A stretch of 34,655 nucleotides of DNA, taken from positions 1-34,655 of the forward strand of contig JAHDCJ010000055.1 in NCBI GenBank assembly GCA_020629935.1, written 5' to 3'. Source of the stretch: Saprospiraceae bacterium (lineage in GTDB: Bacteria; Bacteroidota; Bacteroidia; Chitinophagales; Saprospiraceae). This document shows positions 1 through 7,119 of the stretch, piece after piece. The notes under the pieces were generated by a model that worked only from the letters and a program-made list of their open reading frames with translations, had not been told where the DNA came from and ran no database searches. The first letter of the stretch is position 1. Each line of letters begins with the position of its first letter. Position numbers and translations under genes: made by a program.

Positions 1-55
1 CAATCCGCTTCAATCCGCTTCAATCCGCTTCAATCCGCTTCAATCCGCTTCAATC
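1..55. repeat. 10-bp tandem repeat (CAATCCGCTT)n, cut by the window edge
   Basis: Five exact head-to-tail copies of CAATCCGCTT are followed by a partial sixth copy (CAATC). The array starts at base 1, so its true length is unknown. The unit is not a multiple of three, and no reading frame here continues into a plausible protein. There are no spacers between copies, which rules out a CRISPR array. It may be a slippage-prone minisatellite or the edge of a repeat-rich intergenic region. Confidence 0.9.
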
Positions 56-62
56 TAGTCTA

Positions 63-137
63 TTAAGTAAAAAATATACACTATTTTTCAAGTGAAAAAA
101 TTAACTTCGTTAATAAATCATGAAACGAGTTACTTAA
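63..137. other. Nested inverted repeats of unknown role
   Basis: An outer 8-bp inverted repeat (TTAAGTAA at 63-70, TTACTTAA at 130-137) encloses two small perfect hairpins. One is TTTTTC-aagt-GAAAAA at 84-99 and the other is TTAAC-ttc-GTTAA at 101-113. Together they could fold into a small cloverleaf. The stems are A/T-rich and short, so chance is possible. No coding potential is visible. It lies between the tandem repeat and structured element E1. Confidence 0.4.
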
Positions 138-141
138 TTTT

Positions 142-231
142 GTGGTAGGGATAGCAATGAAAATGCACGGAGCGCAGCGAGTACATTGCAATGAATAGCC
201 CGGTTAGCGCACCTCTAGTGCGCTAAACCAC
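142..231 (+). repeat. Structured repeat element E1 (three-stem fold)
   Basis: The outer stem P1 pairs GTGGT (142-146) with ACCAC (227-231). Arm P2 opens with GGGATAGC (148-155) and closes with ATAGCCC (195-201), with an inner helix pairing 162-168 with 181-187 around a C-A mismatch. Arm P3 is a perfect 9-bp hairpin (TTAGCGCAC at 204-212, GTGCGCTAA at 218-226) with a 5-nt loop. A second copy at 34546-34635 has the same core and layout but different P1 and P3 sequences that still pair. It ends 15 nt before the next gene's ATG, so it could lie in that gene's leader. The orientation given is that of the conserved core. Whether it is an RNA, a DNA repeat or a mobile remnant cannot be told here. 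Confidence 0.7.
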
Positions 232-246
232 CCAAATAATAAAAAT

Positions 247-585
247 ATGACGTTAAAAGAAGCACAACAAACCGTTGACGAATGGATCAATACAGTAGGC
301 GTTCGATATTATGATGAATTGACGAATACGGCCGTTTTGATGGAAGAGGTTGGTGAAATGGCGCGATTAATGGCGCGAATTTATGGTGAGCAATCATTTA
401 AAAGGAAAGAAGATGAGGAGACTGCAGCTTCGGATTTAGCGGATGAAATGGCAGATGTACTCTTTGTACTTATTTGTTTAGCGAACCAAACGGGAATTGA
501 CCTTACCGATGCCTTAACACGAAGTTTGGTTAAAAAGACGAAAAGAGATGCCGCACGACATCAGAACAATGAGAAGTTAAAATAA
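247..585 (+). CDS. MazG-like nucleotide pyrophosphohydrolase
   Basis: This 112-residue protein belongs to the all-alpha NTP pyrophosphohydrolase (MazG-like) superfamily, whose members hydrolyse (d)NTPs to monophosphates and pyrophosphate in the cytoplasm, usually as a house-cleaning function. The metal-binding signature is visible: E33, E34 and E37 in the EEVGE motif, and E67 and D70 in the DEMADVLF segment. This is the EExxE...ExxD arrangement with the normal spacing. The length fits a single-domain member, not the two-domain E. coli MazG. No signal peptide or membrane segment is present. It starts with ATG 15 nt after structured element E1 and ends just before a strong bidirectional terminator shared with polA. 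The substrate cannot be read from the sequence. Confidence 0.85.
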   Translation: MTLKEAQQTVDEWINTVGVRYYDELTNTAVLMEEVGEMARLMARIYGEQSFKRKEDEETAASDLADEMADVLFVLICLANQTGIDLTDALTRSLVKKTKRDAARHQNNEKLK

Positions 586-601
586 GTTTTTAAGGAAAAT
601 A

Positions 602-636
602 TATTTGCCATGCAATTCGTAATTGCATGGCAAATA
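602..636. terminator. Bidirectional hairpin terminator between mazG-like gene and polA
   Basis: A perfect 16-bp stem (602-617 paired with 621-636) encloses a 3-nt loop. It lies between two convergent stop codons, at 585 on the plus strand and 644 on the minus strand. Only short A/T runs flank it, but the stem length and position between convergent genes suggest it stops transcription from both sides. Confidence 0.75.
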
Positions 637-643
637 CATTTTG

Positions 644-3454
644 TTAATGTGCCTCTAACCAATTATTTCCAGAATCCATACCTACCAAGATAGGGACTTT
701 TAAATTTGGAATAGCTTGAGCCATTTTTTTTTCGATGATGGGCATTACTTTTTCAAGTTCTTCCTTTGGTACATCAAAAATCAATTCATCATGAACTTGT
801 AGAATCATCTTCGTTTTGAATTTTCCTTCTTTGAGCGCTTGAGCTACATCAATCATTGCTACTTTAATTAAGTCAGCGGCAGTTCCTTGAATTGGGCTAT
901 TAATTGCGTTTCGCTCTGCTTGAGAACGTAGCATTCCATTTCGAGAATCTATGTCTCTTAGATAACGACGACGACCTAGGAGCGTAGTTACAAATCCGTT
1001 TTCTCTGGCCGTATTTACGGCATCTTCCATATATTTTTTAAGGCCGCTGTATTGAGCGAAATATTGCTCAATCAACTCTTTCGCCTCTGTCCGTTTAATT
1101 TCTAATTGTTTAGATAAATTGGTTGAGCCTGCGCCATAGATAATACTAAAGTTAACCGTCTTTGCATTTCGTCGTTGATCTTTGGTTACTTCATCATAAG
1201 GTACATCGTATACTTTAGCTGCGGTTGCTCGGTGAATATCTTGTTCTTTTTGAAAGGCTTCCAACATCGCTTGATCTTCACTAATTTCGGCGATCAATCG
1301 CAATTCGATTTGAGAATAATCTGCTGCAAGTAAGATGTGATTTTCATCTCTAGGGATGAATGCTTTTCGAATTTGTCGACCAGCTTCTGTTCGAATTGGG
1401 ATATTTTGAAGATTGGGGTTGTTCGAACTTAACCTTCCTGTAGAAGCCAAAGCTTGATTAAATGAACTGTGAATTCTTTTTGTTTTTTTGTTGACCATCA
1501 AAGGTAAACTATCTACATAAGTAGACTTCAATTTGGCTAAACTTCGATAATTTAAAATTTCTTGGACGAATGGGTATGTTTTTGCAAGTTCCGTTAATTT
1601 TTCTTCATTGGTTGAATATTGTCCTGTTTTCGTTTTGCGCCAACGATAAGGAATTTGCATTCGATCAAATAAAATTTCTCCCACTTGTTTAGGAGAATCA
1701 ATATTGAATTCTGTTTGTGCTGCTTTATAAATTTTTCGTTGTAGTTCCTGAATCCCTTTTTCTAATTCTTTTGAATACGTATGTAAAAACTCGGAATGCA
1801 AATTAATCCCTTCGAATTCGATTCCTACAAGAACTTGGATTAAAGGAAGCTCCATTTCATCATATAATTTTCGAACGTTTGATGAGTCCAATTCTGGTTC
1901 TAAACAGGCTTTTAACTGCCAAGTAAGATCTGCATCTTCTCCTGCATACTCTGCGACTTTAGCCACAGGTACATCTCGCATACTCATTTGGTTTTTTCCT
2001 TTTTTACCAATCAACGTTTCAATAGAAACGGGCGTATAATTAAGGTAATTTTCAGAAAGGAAATTAAGGTTATGCCTTAGATCTGGAGCGATTAAATAAT
2101 GAGCAATCATGGTGTCAAATAGAGGTCCATTAACTTCGATCCCATACCATTTCATTATGATAATATCATATTTGATATTTTGTCCAACCTTTTCAATTTT
2201 ATCATCTTCAAAAACAGATTTAAAGGCTTTACAAATTTTAGTTGCTTCTTCTCGATTTTCTGGAACAGGGACATAATAGGCTTCATGATTTTTGAAAGAA
2301 AAAGCAATTCCAACTAAATCTGCATCATTGGGATTGAGTCCTGTGGTTTCAGTATCAAAACAAAATGAAGATTGCTTCGCCAATTTTTTAGCTAAATCAT
2401 TTATCTCTTTTTCCGATTGAACGAGATGATATTGGTGAGGCGTATTTTCGATATTTTTTTCTGCCATTAAAGATTCTTTCACCTTAACTGGAGCTTTTCT
2501 TTTCGGGGCAGAATTTGGAATTGCGTTTCCAAAGAGATCCTTTTGTCCACTATCGTTTTCTGTTGTTGCTCCTACTCCAAGAATGGTTTTAGAAAGCGTT
2601 CTAAATTCGAGGTCTCTAAAAATTTCAATAAGCGCTTCTTTATTTACCGCTTCGACTTTATAATCATTTGCGTTAAATTGGACGGGCACATCAAGGGCTA
2701 TTGTTGCTAATTCTTTAGATAAAATCGCTTGTTTGGAATAAGTAATAACATTTTCCTTTTGTTTGCCCTTTAGCTCTTCTGCATGTTCAATTAATCCTTC
2801 GACGCTATCATACTTTGCTATTAATTTTTTAGCTGTTTTCGGTCCGATTCCTGGAATTCCTGGAATATTATCTACACTATCTCCTTGCAGTCCGAGGATA
2901 TCGATGACTTGTTCTACTCTTTGTATTTCCCATTTTTCGCAGATGGCTTTTCCGTCTAAAATTTCTGTTTCCTTTCCAGATCGAGCGGGTTTATAAAGAA
3001 AAATATTATCGGAAGTCAATTGAGCATAATCTTTATCGGGCGTCATCATATAGACGGTAAATCCTTCTTTCTCTGCTTGCTTGGCCAAAGTACCCACGAC
3101 ATCATCTGCTTCATAACCAGGAGAAGAAACGATGGGAATATTAAAGCCTTCAATGATCTTTATAATATGTGGAATTGCAGAGGTAATATCTTCGGGTTGT
3201 TCATCTCGGTTGGCTTTATATTCTTCAAACATATCATGTCGAAAGGTTGGGCCTTTGAGGTCAAAGGCCACTGCAATATGAGTAGGTTTTTGTTTATCTA
3301 GTACTTCCCACAACGTACGAACAAAACCATTTATGGCGGAAGTATTTTGTCCTTTAGAGTTGATTAGAGGACGATTGATGAATGCGAAATAAGCGCGATA
3401 AATTAAAGCAAAAGCATCCAACAAGAATAATTTTTTTTCATTGGTATCCGGCAT
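644..3454 (-). CDS. polA: DNA polymerase I
   Basis: This 936-residue family-A DNA polymerase acts in gap filling, Okazaki-fragment processing and repair. Three domains are visible in order. The N-terminal 5'-3' exonuclease (about 1-290) carries the EADD cluster near 115-118 and the DSVDNIPG segment near 192-199. The 3'-5' proofreading domain (about 340-530) looks intact, with D367 and E369 in DTETTG, N426xxxD430, and Y503xxxD507. The polymerase domain (about 540-936) has motif A with D712, motif B with R762 and K765 (RRNAKTVNFSIIYG), and motif C H888-D889-E890. Length and order match full-length PolA. The ATG start is preceded by a TATATTTG -7 box. It appears monocistronic, bounded by terminators on both sides. 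Confidence 0.98.
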   Translation of the reverse strand: MPDTNEKKLFLLDAFALIYRAYFAFINRPLINSKGQNTSAINGFVRTLWEVLDKQKPTHIAVAFDLKGPTFRHDMFEEYKANRDEQPEDITSAIPHIIKIIEGFNIPIVSSPGYEADDVVGTLAKQAEKEGFTVYMMTPDKDYAQLTSDNIFLYKPARSGKETEILDGKAICEKWEIQRVEQVIDILGLQGDSVDNIPGIPGIGPKTAKKLIAKYDSVEGLIEHAEELKGKQKENVITYSKQAILSKELATIALDVPVQFNANDYKVEAVNKEALIEIFRDLEFRTLSKTILGVGATTENDSGQKDLFGNAIPNSAPKRKAPVKVKESLMAEKNIENTPHQYHLVQSEKEINDLAKKLAKQSSFCFDTETTGLNPNDADLVGIAFSFKNHEAYYVPVPENREEATKICKAFKSVFEDDKIEKVGQNIKYDIIIMKWYGIEVNGPLFDTMIAHYLIAPDLRHNLNFLSENYLNYTPVSIETLIGKKGKNQMSMRDVPVAKVAEYAGEDADLTWQLKACLEPELDSSNVRKLYDEMELPLIQVLVGIEFEGINLHSEFLHTYSKELEKGIQELQRKIYKAAQTEFNIDSPKQVGEILFDRMQIPYRWRKTKTGQYSTNEEKLTELAKTYPFVQEILNYRSLAKLKSTYVDSLPLMVNKKTKRIHSSFNQALASTGRLSSNNPNLQNIPIRTEAGRQIRKAFIPRDENHILLAADYSQIELRLIAEISEDQAMLEAFQKEQDIHRATAAKVYDVPYDEVTKDQRRNAKTVNFSIIYGAGSTNLSKQLEIKRTEAKELIEQYFAQYSGLKKYMEDAVNTARENGFVTTLLGRRRYLRDIDSRNGMLRSQAERNAINSPIQGTAADLIKVAMIDVAQALKEGKFKTKMILQVHDELIFDVPKEELEKVMPIIEKKMAQAIPNLKVPILVGMDSGNNWLEAH

Positions 3455-3489
3455 AAATAGGCAATTTTTGAAAGCGATAAAAGGAGGAC

Positions 3490-3497
3490 AAATATAT
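3490..3497 (-). promoter_or_regulatory. -7 promoter box of polA
   Basis: On the minus strand this reads TATATTTG, an exact match to the Bacteroidota -7 consensus TAnnTTTG. It would start transcription about 30 nt upstream of the polA ATG. No clear TTG -33 element is seen at the expected distance, so only the -7 half is supported. Confidence 0.5.
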
Positions 3498-3534
3498 CAA
3501 AATTGTAGCACTTTGCAGTTGGATTGGCTGGAAT

Positions 3535-3566
3535 AAAAAAAGCTCCTCCGAATAAACGGAGGAGCC
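3535..3566 (-). terminator. Rho-independent terminator of the DUF3078-like gene
   Basis: On the minus strand a perfect GC-rich 9-bp stem (GCTCCTCCG with CGGAGGAGC) and a 6-nt loop are followed directly by a run of six T. It begins 25 nt after the stop codon of the barrel gene at 3591 and insulates it from polA. Confidence 0.9.
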
Positions 3567-3590
3567 TTTCAATTATTTACTAGGAAATTC

Positions 3591-4661
3591 TTATTTCGCT
3601 AATTTCTTTTTAGCACCAAATACGTGATTGTATTTTAGAAGTAATGCTTCTGTAAACATTGCTCCGTGCTGTCCAGTTTTAAGGAAAGTACCTGTATCTT
3701 GATCATAATCTTTAGAAACTAATTTGTTATAGTCATAGTAAAGACCAGTAGTCAACTGAAGAGATAATCCTTTGTAGATGTTAAATCCTGTTTCTGTGGT
3801 CCAATCAACAACAGGGAAATTAGGTTTGTCGCCTAAGTAGTTATAAAACACATACAACATGGTAGCGAAAGAGATTCGATCATTTAAGAACGTATTTTTG
3901 TATGTTCCACGAATGGATGCTCCTAATTGAAAATCTAAGTTATCAAAATCAACATTTCCTGTTACTGCATCATAAGTCATTGGGTTACCATGACGAGATC
4001 CAACAAAAGCACCTGTATTATCAAATACTGCATCATCAGCGATATCATCATTAGCCACAACTAACAAACGCATAGAAGCAGGAGAGAAAAGCACAGAAAG
4101 GTTTTCATTAGGTTTCCAATCGATACCAGGAGTGATGGTAATTGTTGCAGGAGAAAAGAACTGTGAAATTGGGTTTCCATCAAGAGAAGCTACATCAGAA
4201 AGGAAGTTATTTTCATATGTTTTTAATACTTGGCTTTGGAAAGTTACCTCTAAAGCAGCGTACCATTTTTCGTCTGCAGTTAGGGCATAGCCTGGTTTAG
4301 TTGCTAAACGCAAATCATCAATAGTTTTTTGGTATGGGTTAAAACCACCTGCAACTTTTCTTCCTAATCGTTGAAATACTAATTGTAGTGAGCCAATGTT
4401 ATCCCAAACGAAACGTTCTTTTTTGTAGGTTGCGAAAAGGTTTCCAATACCACCAAATCCAAATTTATTATCTCCAGCACCCGCTCGTGGGTTGATGATA
4501 ATCAATTGATCAAGGTTTAATCCAATACCTCCACCGATGTTCCAATTCTCATCAAGTTTATTAAGGTCTTCTTTGTTTTTTAATTCTTCTTTGTCTTGAG
4601 CAAAGGCAGATAGCCCAAAGAACAAAGCTGCTACTAATAGCAATAAAATTTTCTTACTCAT
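3591..4661 (-). CDS. DUF3078-like outer-membrane beta-barrel protein
   Basis: The 356-residue precursor has a clear N-terminal signal peptide (MSKK, then a Leu/Ala/Phe-rich core, cut near SAFAQ). The mature part resembles DUF3078 proteins of Bacteroidota: a conserved NWNIGGG segment near residue 40, then alternating hydrophobic/polar strands with many aromatic residues, as in an outer-membrane beta-barrel. No catalytic motif is visible and the function of the family is not established. A strong terminator lies downstream, and about 114 bp separate it from the mscS-type gene upstream, so it is probably its own unit. The family assignment is by eye; a more generic barrel family is the main alternative. 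Confidence 0.75.
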   Translation of the reverse strand: MSKKILLLLVAALFFGLSAFAQDKEELKNKEDLNKLDENWNIGGGIGLNLDQLIIINPRAGAGDNKFGFGGIGNLFATYKKERFVWDNIGSLQLVFQRLGRKVAGGFNPYQKTIDDLRLATKPGYALTADEKWYAALEVTFQSQVLKTYENNFLSDVASLDGNPISQFFSPATITITPGIDWKPNENLSVLFSPASMRLLVVANDDIADDAVFDNTGAFVGSRHGNPMTYDAVTGNVDFDNLDFQLGASIRGTYKNTFLNDRISFATMLYVFYNYLGDKPNFPVVDWTTETGFNIYKGLSLQLTTGLYYDYNKLVSKDYDQDTGTFLKTGQHGAMFTEALLLKYNHVFGAKKKLAK

Positions 4662-4775
4662 GATAAATCTTTTTGTTATAGGTTATAATTATATAAAATT
4701 AGGTTACATATAAATAAGTATAACTGTAGGCGAGTAAACGAATATATTCGTATCGCTTTGGATTACAATTATAGA

Positions 4776-5576
4776 TTAATTAAATTTTTCGATTTTGTCC
4801 GTTACGACTTGACTTAAAGGAATGATTACTTGGGCATCATTCGTTTGGATAGTTACAGAAGTGCTATCAACATTAATAATTTCTCCCTTAACTTCTTGAA
4901 TTTTAACTTGATCTCCTACCTTAAATTTGTCTTTACTGTAAATAGCTGCTAATAGATTAGACATGATATCTCTTGATGCAAATCCATATCCAACAGCAAA
5001 GGCCAATATAATTCCACCAAAGATCATCGTTAAATTAGAACTAAGGAAGTCAATAGAAATTTCTGCTTGGTTCATTGCAGAAAGTAAGATATTGATAAAG
5101 ATAAAATAGAAGATAAAGACACTTATTATTTTACCTCCAGGAATTTGTAAGGAGCGACAAGCTGCATCCACAATTCCTTTTATAAAGTTGGCTATTAAAA
5201 GACCAACTATTAATAAAATTAAAGCAGAAATTAGTTTAGGTATGTAAGCAATAAAATCTACAATAAGATTTGAAACGGCTTCTAGTTGTAACATATCTGC
5301 CGCTGCTATCATAAAGACAAGCATCAACACATAAAAAATCGTTTTGGATAAAAACGTACTTGGTACAATAGACATATTGGTCTTTTGTACAATTTCAATT
5401 TCATTGAGTTTGTCTGCTACTTTATCTACTTTAAGAGAAACTAAAAGTCGACGAATTATACCAGCTACAATCTTAGAAATGATCCATCCAATAATAAGCA
5501 GTAATAATGCACCTATTATTTTAGGTAAAGCTGCTACAAATTGGTTAAAAATCTGTGTTAAAATGTCAAAATTCAT
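4776..5576 (-). CDS. MscS-family mechanosensitive ion channel
   Basis: This 266-residue inner-membrane protein resembles small-conductance mechanosensitive channels, which open under membrane tension to release solutes during osmotic downshock. It has about five hydrophobic segments. The first (from P18) and the third (from P113) look like an internal duplication: both begin with a P-K-hydrophobic segment and continue through a similar helix, as in proteins with the 'conserved TM helix' repeat. A Gly/Ala-rich pore-lining helix near 190-205 leads into the beta domain (KVGDQVKIQEVKGEI near 220-235), the hallmark of the MscS fold. It is shorter than E. coli MscS at its C-terminus, and the usual C-terminal alpha/beta domain appears to be missing. 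A candidate ECF-type promoter lies about 40 nt upstream and matches the one before the sigma gene at 6482. Confidence 0.88.
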   Translation of the reverse strand: MNFDILTQIFNQFVAALPKIIGALLLLIIGWIISKIVAGIIRRLLVSLKVDKVADKLNEIEIVQKTNMSIVPSTFLSKTIFYVLMLVFMIAAADMLQLEAVSNLIVDFIAYIPKLISALILLIVGLLIANFIKGIVDAACRSLQIPGGKIISVFIFYFIFINILLSAMNQAEISIDFLSSNLTMIFGGIILAFAVGYGFASRDIMSNLLAAIYSKDKFKVGDQVKIQEVKGEIINVDSTSVTIQTNDAQVIIPLSQVVTDKIEKFN

Positions 5577-5614
5577 TTAGGGTTGTTTATGGTTATGTTT
5601 TTTTATAAGTTCTT

Positions 5615-5646
5615 TAGACGCATTTTATGTCATAAAGTCACTTTTT
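5615..5646 (-). promoter_or_regulatory. ECF-type promoter of the mscS-like gene
   Basis: On the minus strand AAAAAGTGACT is followed by 16 nt and GTCTA. The promoter before the sigma gene (6538-6569) has AAAAAGTAACC, the same 16-nt spacing, and GTCTA. The two share AAAAAGT and TGCGTCTA exactly. An AAC-like -35 with a GTC-type -10 is the general design of ECF sigma promoters. Predicted transcription would start about 30 nt before the ATG at 5576. Confidence 0.6.
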
Positions 5647-5658
5647 AAATTAAAAAAA

Positions 5659-5898
5659 TTAGATATCAGGAGAATATTGTCCTGCATCATTTTCCGAACC
5701 CTGATCTGGTGTATTTTCAGCAGGATCTTCATCTACATGATATCCTCTAAGCATACCACCAAACAGCCAACCGATTTTACCTAAGTACAAATCAATCATT
5801 CGTCCAGCACCACGGAAAAATCCGAGACTGCTTTCTACATCTTTTTTAATTACTTTAGGGGCTTCAAATTCTGGTTCTACGTTTTTCCAATTTTCCAT
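5659..5898 (-). CDS. Small protein of unknown function downstream of an ECF sigma factor
   Basis: This is a 79-residue acidic protein. I do not recognise the family. It has no signal peptide and no clear transmembrane helix. The middle (about 25-52) is Gly/Phe-rich and amphipathic (GFFRGAGRMIDLYLGKIGWLFGGML), which could bind a membrane surface or a partner. The tail (about 55-79) is charged and probably disordered. It starts 8 nt after the sigma factor's stop codon, so the two are almost certainly co-transcribed. This is where an anti-sigma factor or sigma modulator often sits, but it is smaller than classical ones and lacks a zinc HxxxCxxC motif. A role in controlling the sigma factor is inference from position. 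Confidence 0.7.
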   Translation of the reverse strand: MENWKNVEPEFEAPKVIKKDVESSLGFFRGAGRMIDLYLGKIGWLFGGMLRGYHVDEDPAENTPDQGSENDAGQYSPDI

Positions 5899-5906
5899 AA
5901 CGTATA

Positions 5907-6482
5907 CTATTTAGTTTCGTATAAATTTTTATAAACCGTGCGCGTTTTACTTTTTGCACGTTTTATTTTCATTTTAATTGCACTTTCGGTTTTGCCAAAT
6001 ACATGACTAATTTCCCGGATTGACAACTCTTCTCTGTATTTCATTAGTAAAACAGCCTTGTCTTCTACAGGTATAAGATCTAATACTGTTTTTAATCTAT
6101 CAATTTCCATTTCCAAAAGGTCTTTATCATCTCCATCATCTTCTAAGTCTTGACCTTCCACGTTTTGATCATCAGAGACGATCATCCGTTCTTTCTTTTT
6201 TCTTCGTAGGTAGTCTATGCAAAAGTTGTATGTAATAGAATATACCCAGGTAGAAAACCGTGATTTTCGATTGAAATTTGCCAAATTGAGAAATATCTTA
6301 AGAAATATCTCTTGGGTTGCATCTTGTGCAGCAACTTCATTTTTTAAAAGGGATAAACACTTACTATACACTTTATTCGAATACCTAGAATAAAGAATAC
6401 CAAAATCATCTTGACTTTGCGTTTCTATGAAACGGTCAATGACATCATTATCAGTAAGGGTTCTGGGGTGTTGCTTATTCAA
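5907..6482 (-). CDS. ECF-type RNA polymerase sigma factor
   Basis: This 191-residue sigma-70 family protein has the two-domain ECF layout. Region 2 (about 22-95) carries the DATQEIFLKIF and STWVYSITYNFCIDYLRR segments used in core binding and -10 recognition. An acidic linker (about 105-128) follows. Region 4 (about 130-185) contains an LSIREISHVFGKTESAIKMKIKRA helix-turn-helix that reads the -35 element. No upstream in-frame ATG exists before a stop, and the first internal Met is far too late, so TTG at 6480-6482 is the likely start. It leads a probable operon with the 79-residue gene, and has a candidate autoregulatory promoter (6538-6569). The signal it responds to is unknown; the matching promoter in front of the channel gene hints at envelope or osmotic stress. 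Confidence 0.93.
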   Translation of the reverse strand: MNKQHPRTLTDNDVIDRFIETQSQDDFGILYSRYSNKVYSKCLSLLKNEVAAQDATQEIFLKIFLNLANFNRKSRFSTWVYSITYNFCIDYLRRKKKERMIVSDDQNVEGQDLEDDGDDKDLLEMEIDRLKTVLDLIPVEDKAVLLMKYREELSIREISHVFGKTESAIKMKIKRAKSKTRTVYKNLYETK

Positions 6483-6537
6483 TGCGTTAAAATTATATCA
6501 TTTGCTGTGATCCCAATAACAGCATTCTACCACTATG

Positions 6538-6569
6538 TAGACGCAAGTTATATGCACAGGTTACTTTTT
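6538..6569 (-). promoter_or_regulatory. ECF-type promoter of the sigma factor gene
   Basis: On the minus strand AAAAAGTAACC, a 16-nt spacer and GTCTA form an AAC/GTC-type ECF promoter. The predicted start of transcription lies about 45-50 nt before the TTG start codon. The same motif with identical spacing occurs before the mscS-like gene. This fits autoregulation plus control of the nearby channel; it is inferred from two sites only. Confidence 0.6.
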
Positions 6570-6725
6570 ATAGAATAAATTATTTTGTAAATAAATCTAG
6601 AAAGGATTAAATCAGATGTAAAATATGGGTGCGCAAAATTAATCTTATTTTTCTAAAAAAAAAGTTTTTTCCATAACCAACTGAAAAACAGCACAATAAC
6701 ATTCTAAATAAAAAAATAATTAAAT

Positions 6726-6760
6726 TTATATAGTACTTTGTATTGCATAGTACTATATAA
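6726..6760. promoter_or_regulatory. Palindromic operator upstream of padR
   Basis: A perfect 12-bp inverted repeat (TTATATAGTACT at 6726-6737, AGTACTATATAA at 6749-6760) is separated by 11 nt. The arm centres are about 23 bp apart, roughly two helical turns, as expected for a dimeric winged-helix regulator. It covers the -33 element of the padR promoter, so binding should repress the padR-pspC operon. Recognition by this PadR is inference from position. Confidence 0.7.
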
Positions 6761-6773
6761 TCCTATATATTTG
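6743..6773 (+). promoter_or_regulatory. padR promoter, probably giving a leaderless mRNA
   Basis: A TTG at 6743-6745, a 20-nt spacer and an exact TAnnTTTG -7 box (TATATTTG, 6766-6773) match the Bacteroidota promoter. The -7 box ends only 4 nt before the padR ATG (6778). Transcription should therefore start at or very near the A of the start codon. Confidence 0.6.
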
Positions 6774-6777
6774 AGGT

Positions 6778-7119
6778 ATGAAGATTGAAAACACAAAAGC
6801 ACAAATGCGAAAAGGTGTTTTAGAACTTTGCATTCTATCCATCATTCACGAAGAGGAAGCTTATCCTTCAGATATCATAAAAAAATTGAAAGAAGCGAAT
6901 CTCATTGTAGTGGAAGGCACTTTATATCCCCTACTCACTCGTTTGAAGAATGCCAATATTCTAAGCTATTACTGGAAGGAATCGACTTCGGGGCCTCCAA
7001 GAAAATATTACTTGATTACAGATTACGGAAAAACTTTTTTAAACGAACTTCAACATAGTTGGGATCAACTTGTCCAAGCGGTTCAACTTAGCACCCAAAA
7101 CCTTAAAACGAATGAATAA
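6778..7119 (+). CDS. PadR-family transcriptional regulator
   Basis: This 113-residue winged-helix protein has the PadR layout. An N-terminal helix-turn-helix (about 12-50) contains RKGVLELCILSII and YPSDIIKKLKEA. It is followed by the family signature VVEGTLYPLLTRLKNANILSY (about 43-63), the wing (STSGPPRKYY, about 68-78) and a C-terminal dimerisation helix. PadR proteins usually repress their own operon and an associated envelope or efflux function. The gene sits directly behind a 12-bp palindromic operator and promoter, and overlaps the PspC-domain gene by 8 nt, so the two are translationally coupled. The inducer is unknown. The start is fixed by family similarity at the N-terminus. Confidence 0.93.
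   Translation: MKIENTKAQMRKGVLELCILSIIHEEEAYPSDIIKKLKEANLIVVEGTLYPLLTRLKNANILSYYWKESTSGPPRKYYLITDYGKTFLNELQHSWDQLVQAVQLSTQNLKTNE

Noticed and set aside
1..55. CRISPR array from the tandem repeats
   Set aside because: The 10-bp units are directly adjacent, with no spacers and no cas genes in the window.
2763..3301. Two open frames antisense to the polA 5'-3' exonuclease region
   Set aside because: They are fully inside polA on the opposite strand and look like mirror frames of the coding sequence.
4738..4751. 14-bp palindrome ACGAATATATTCGT as an operator or terminator
   Set aside because: It lies between two minus-strand genes, has no T tract, and its short A/T-rich core could be chance. 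Nothing else supports a role.
7070..7111. TTG at 7070 as the start of the PspC gene
   Set aside because: It would overlap padR by 50 nt and adds 14 residues of no conserved character. The ATG at 7112 begins the family's typical N-terminus and overlaps padR by only 8 nt.
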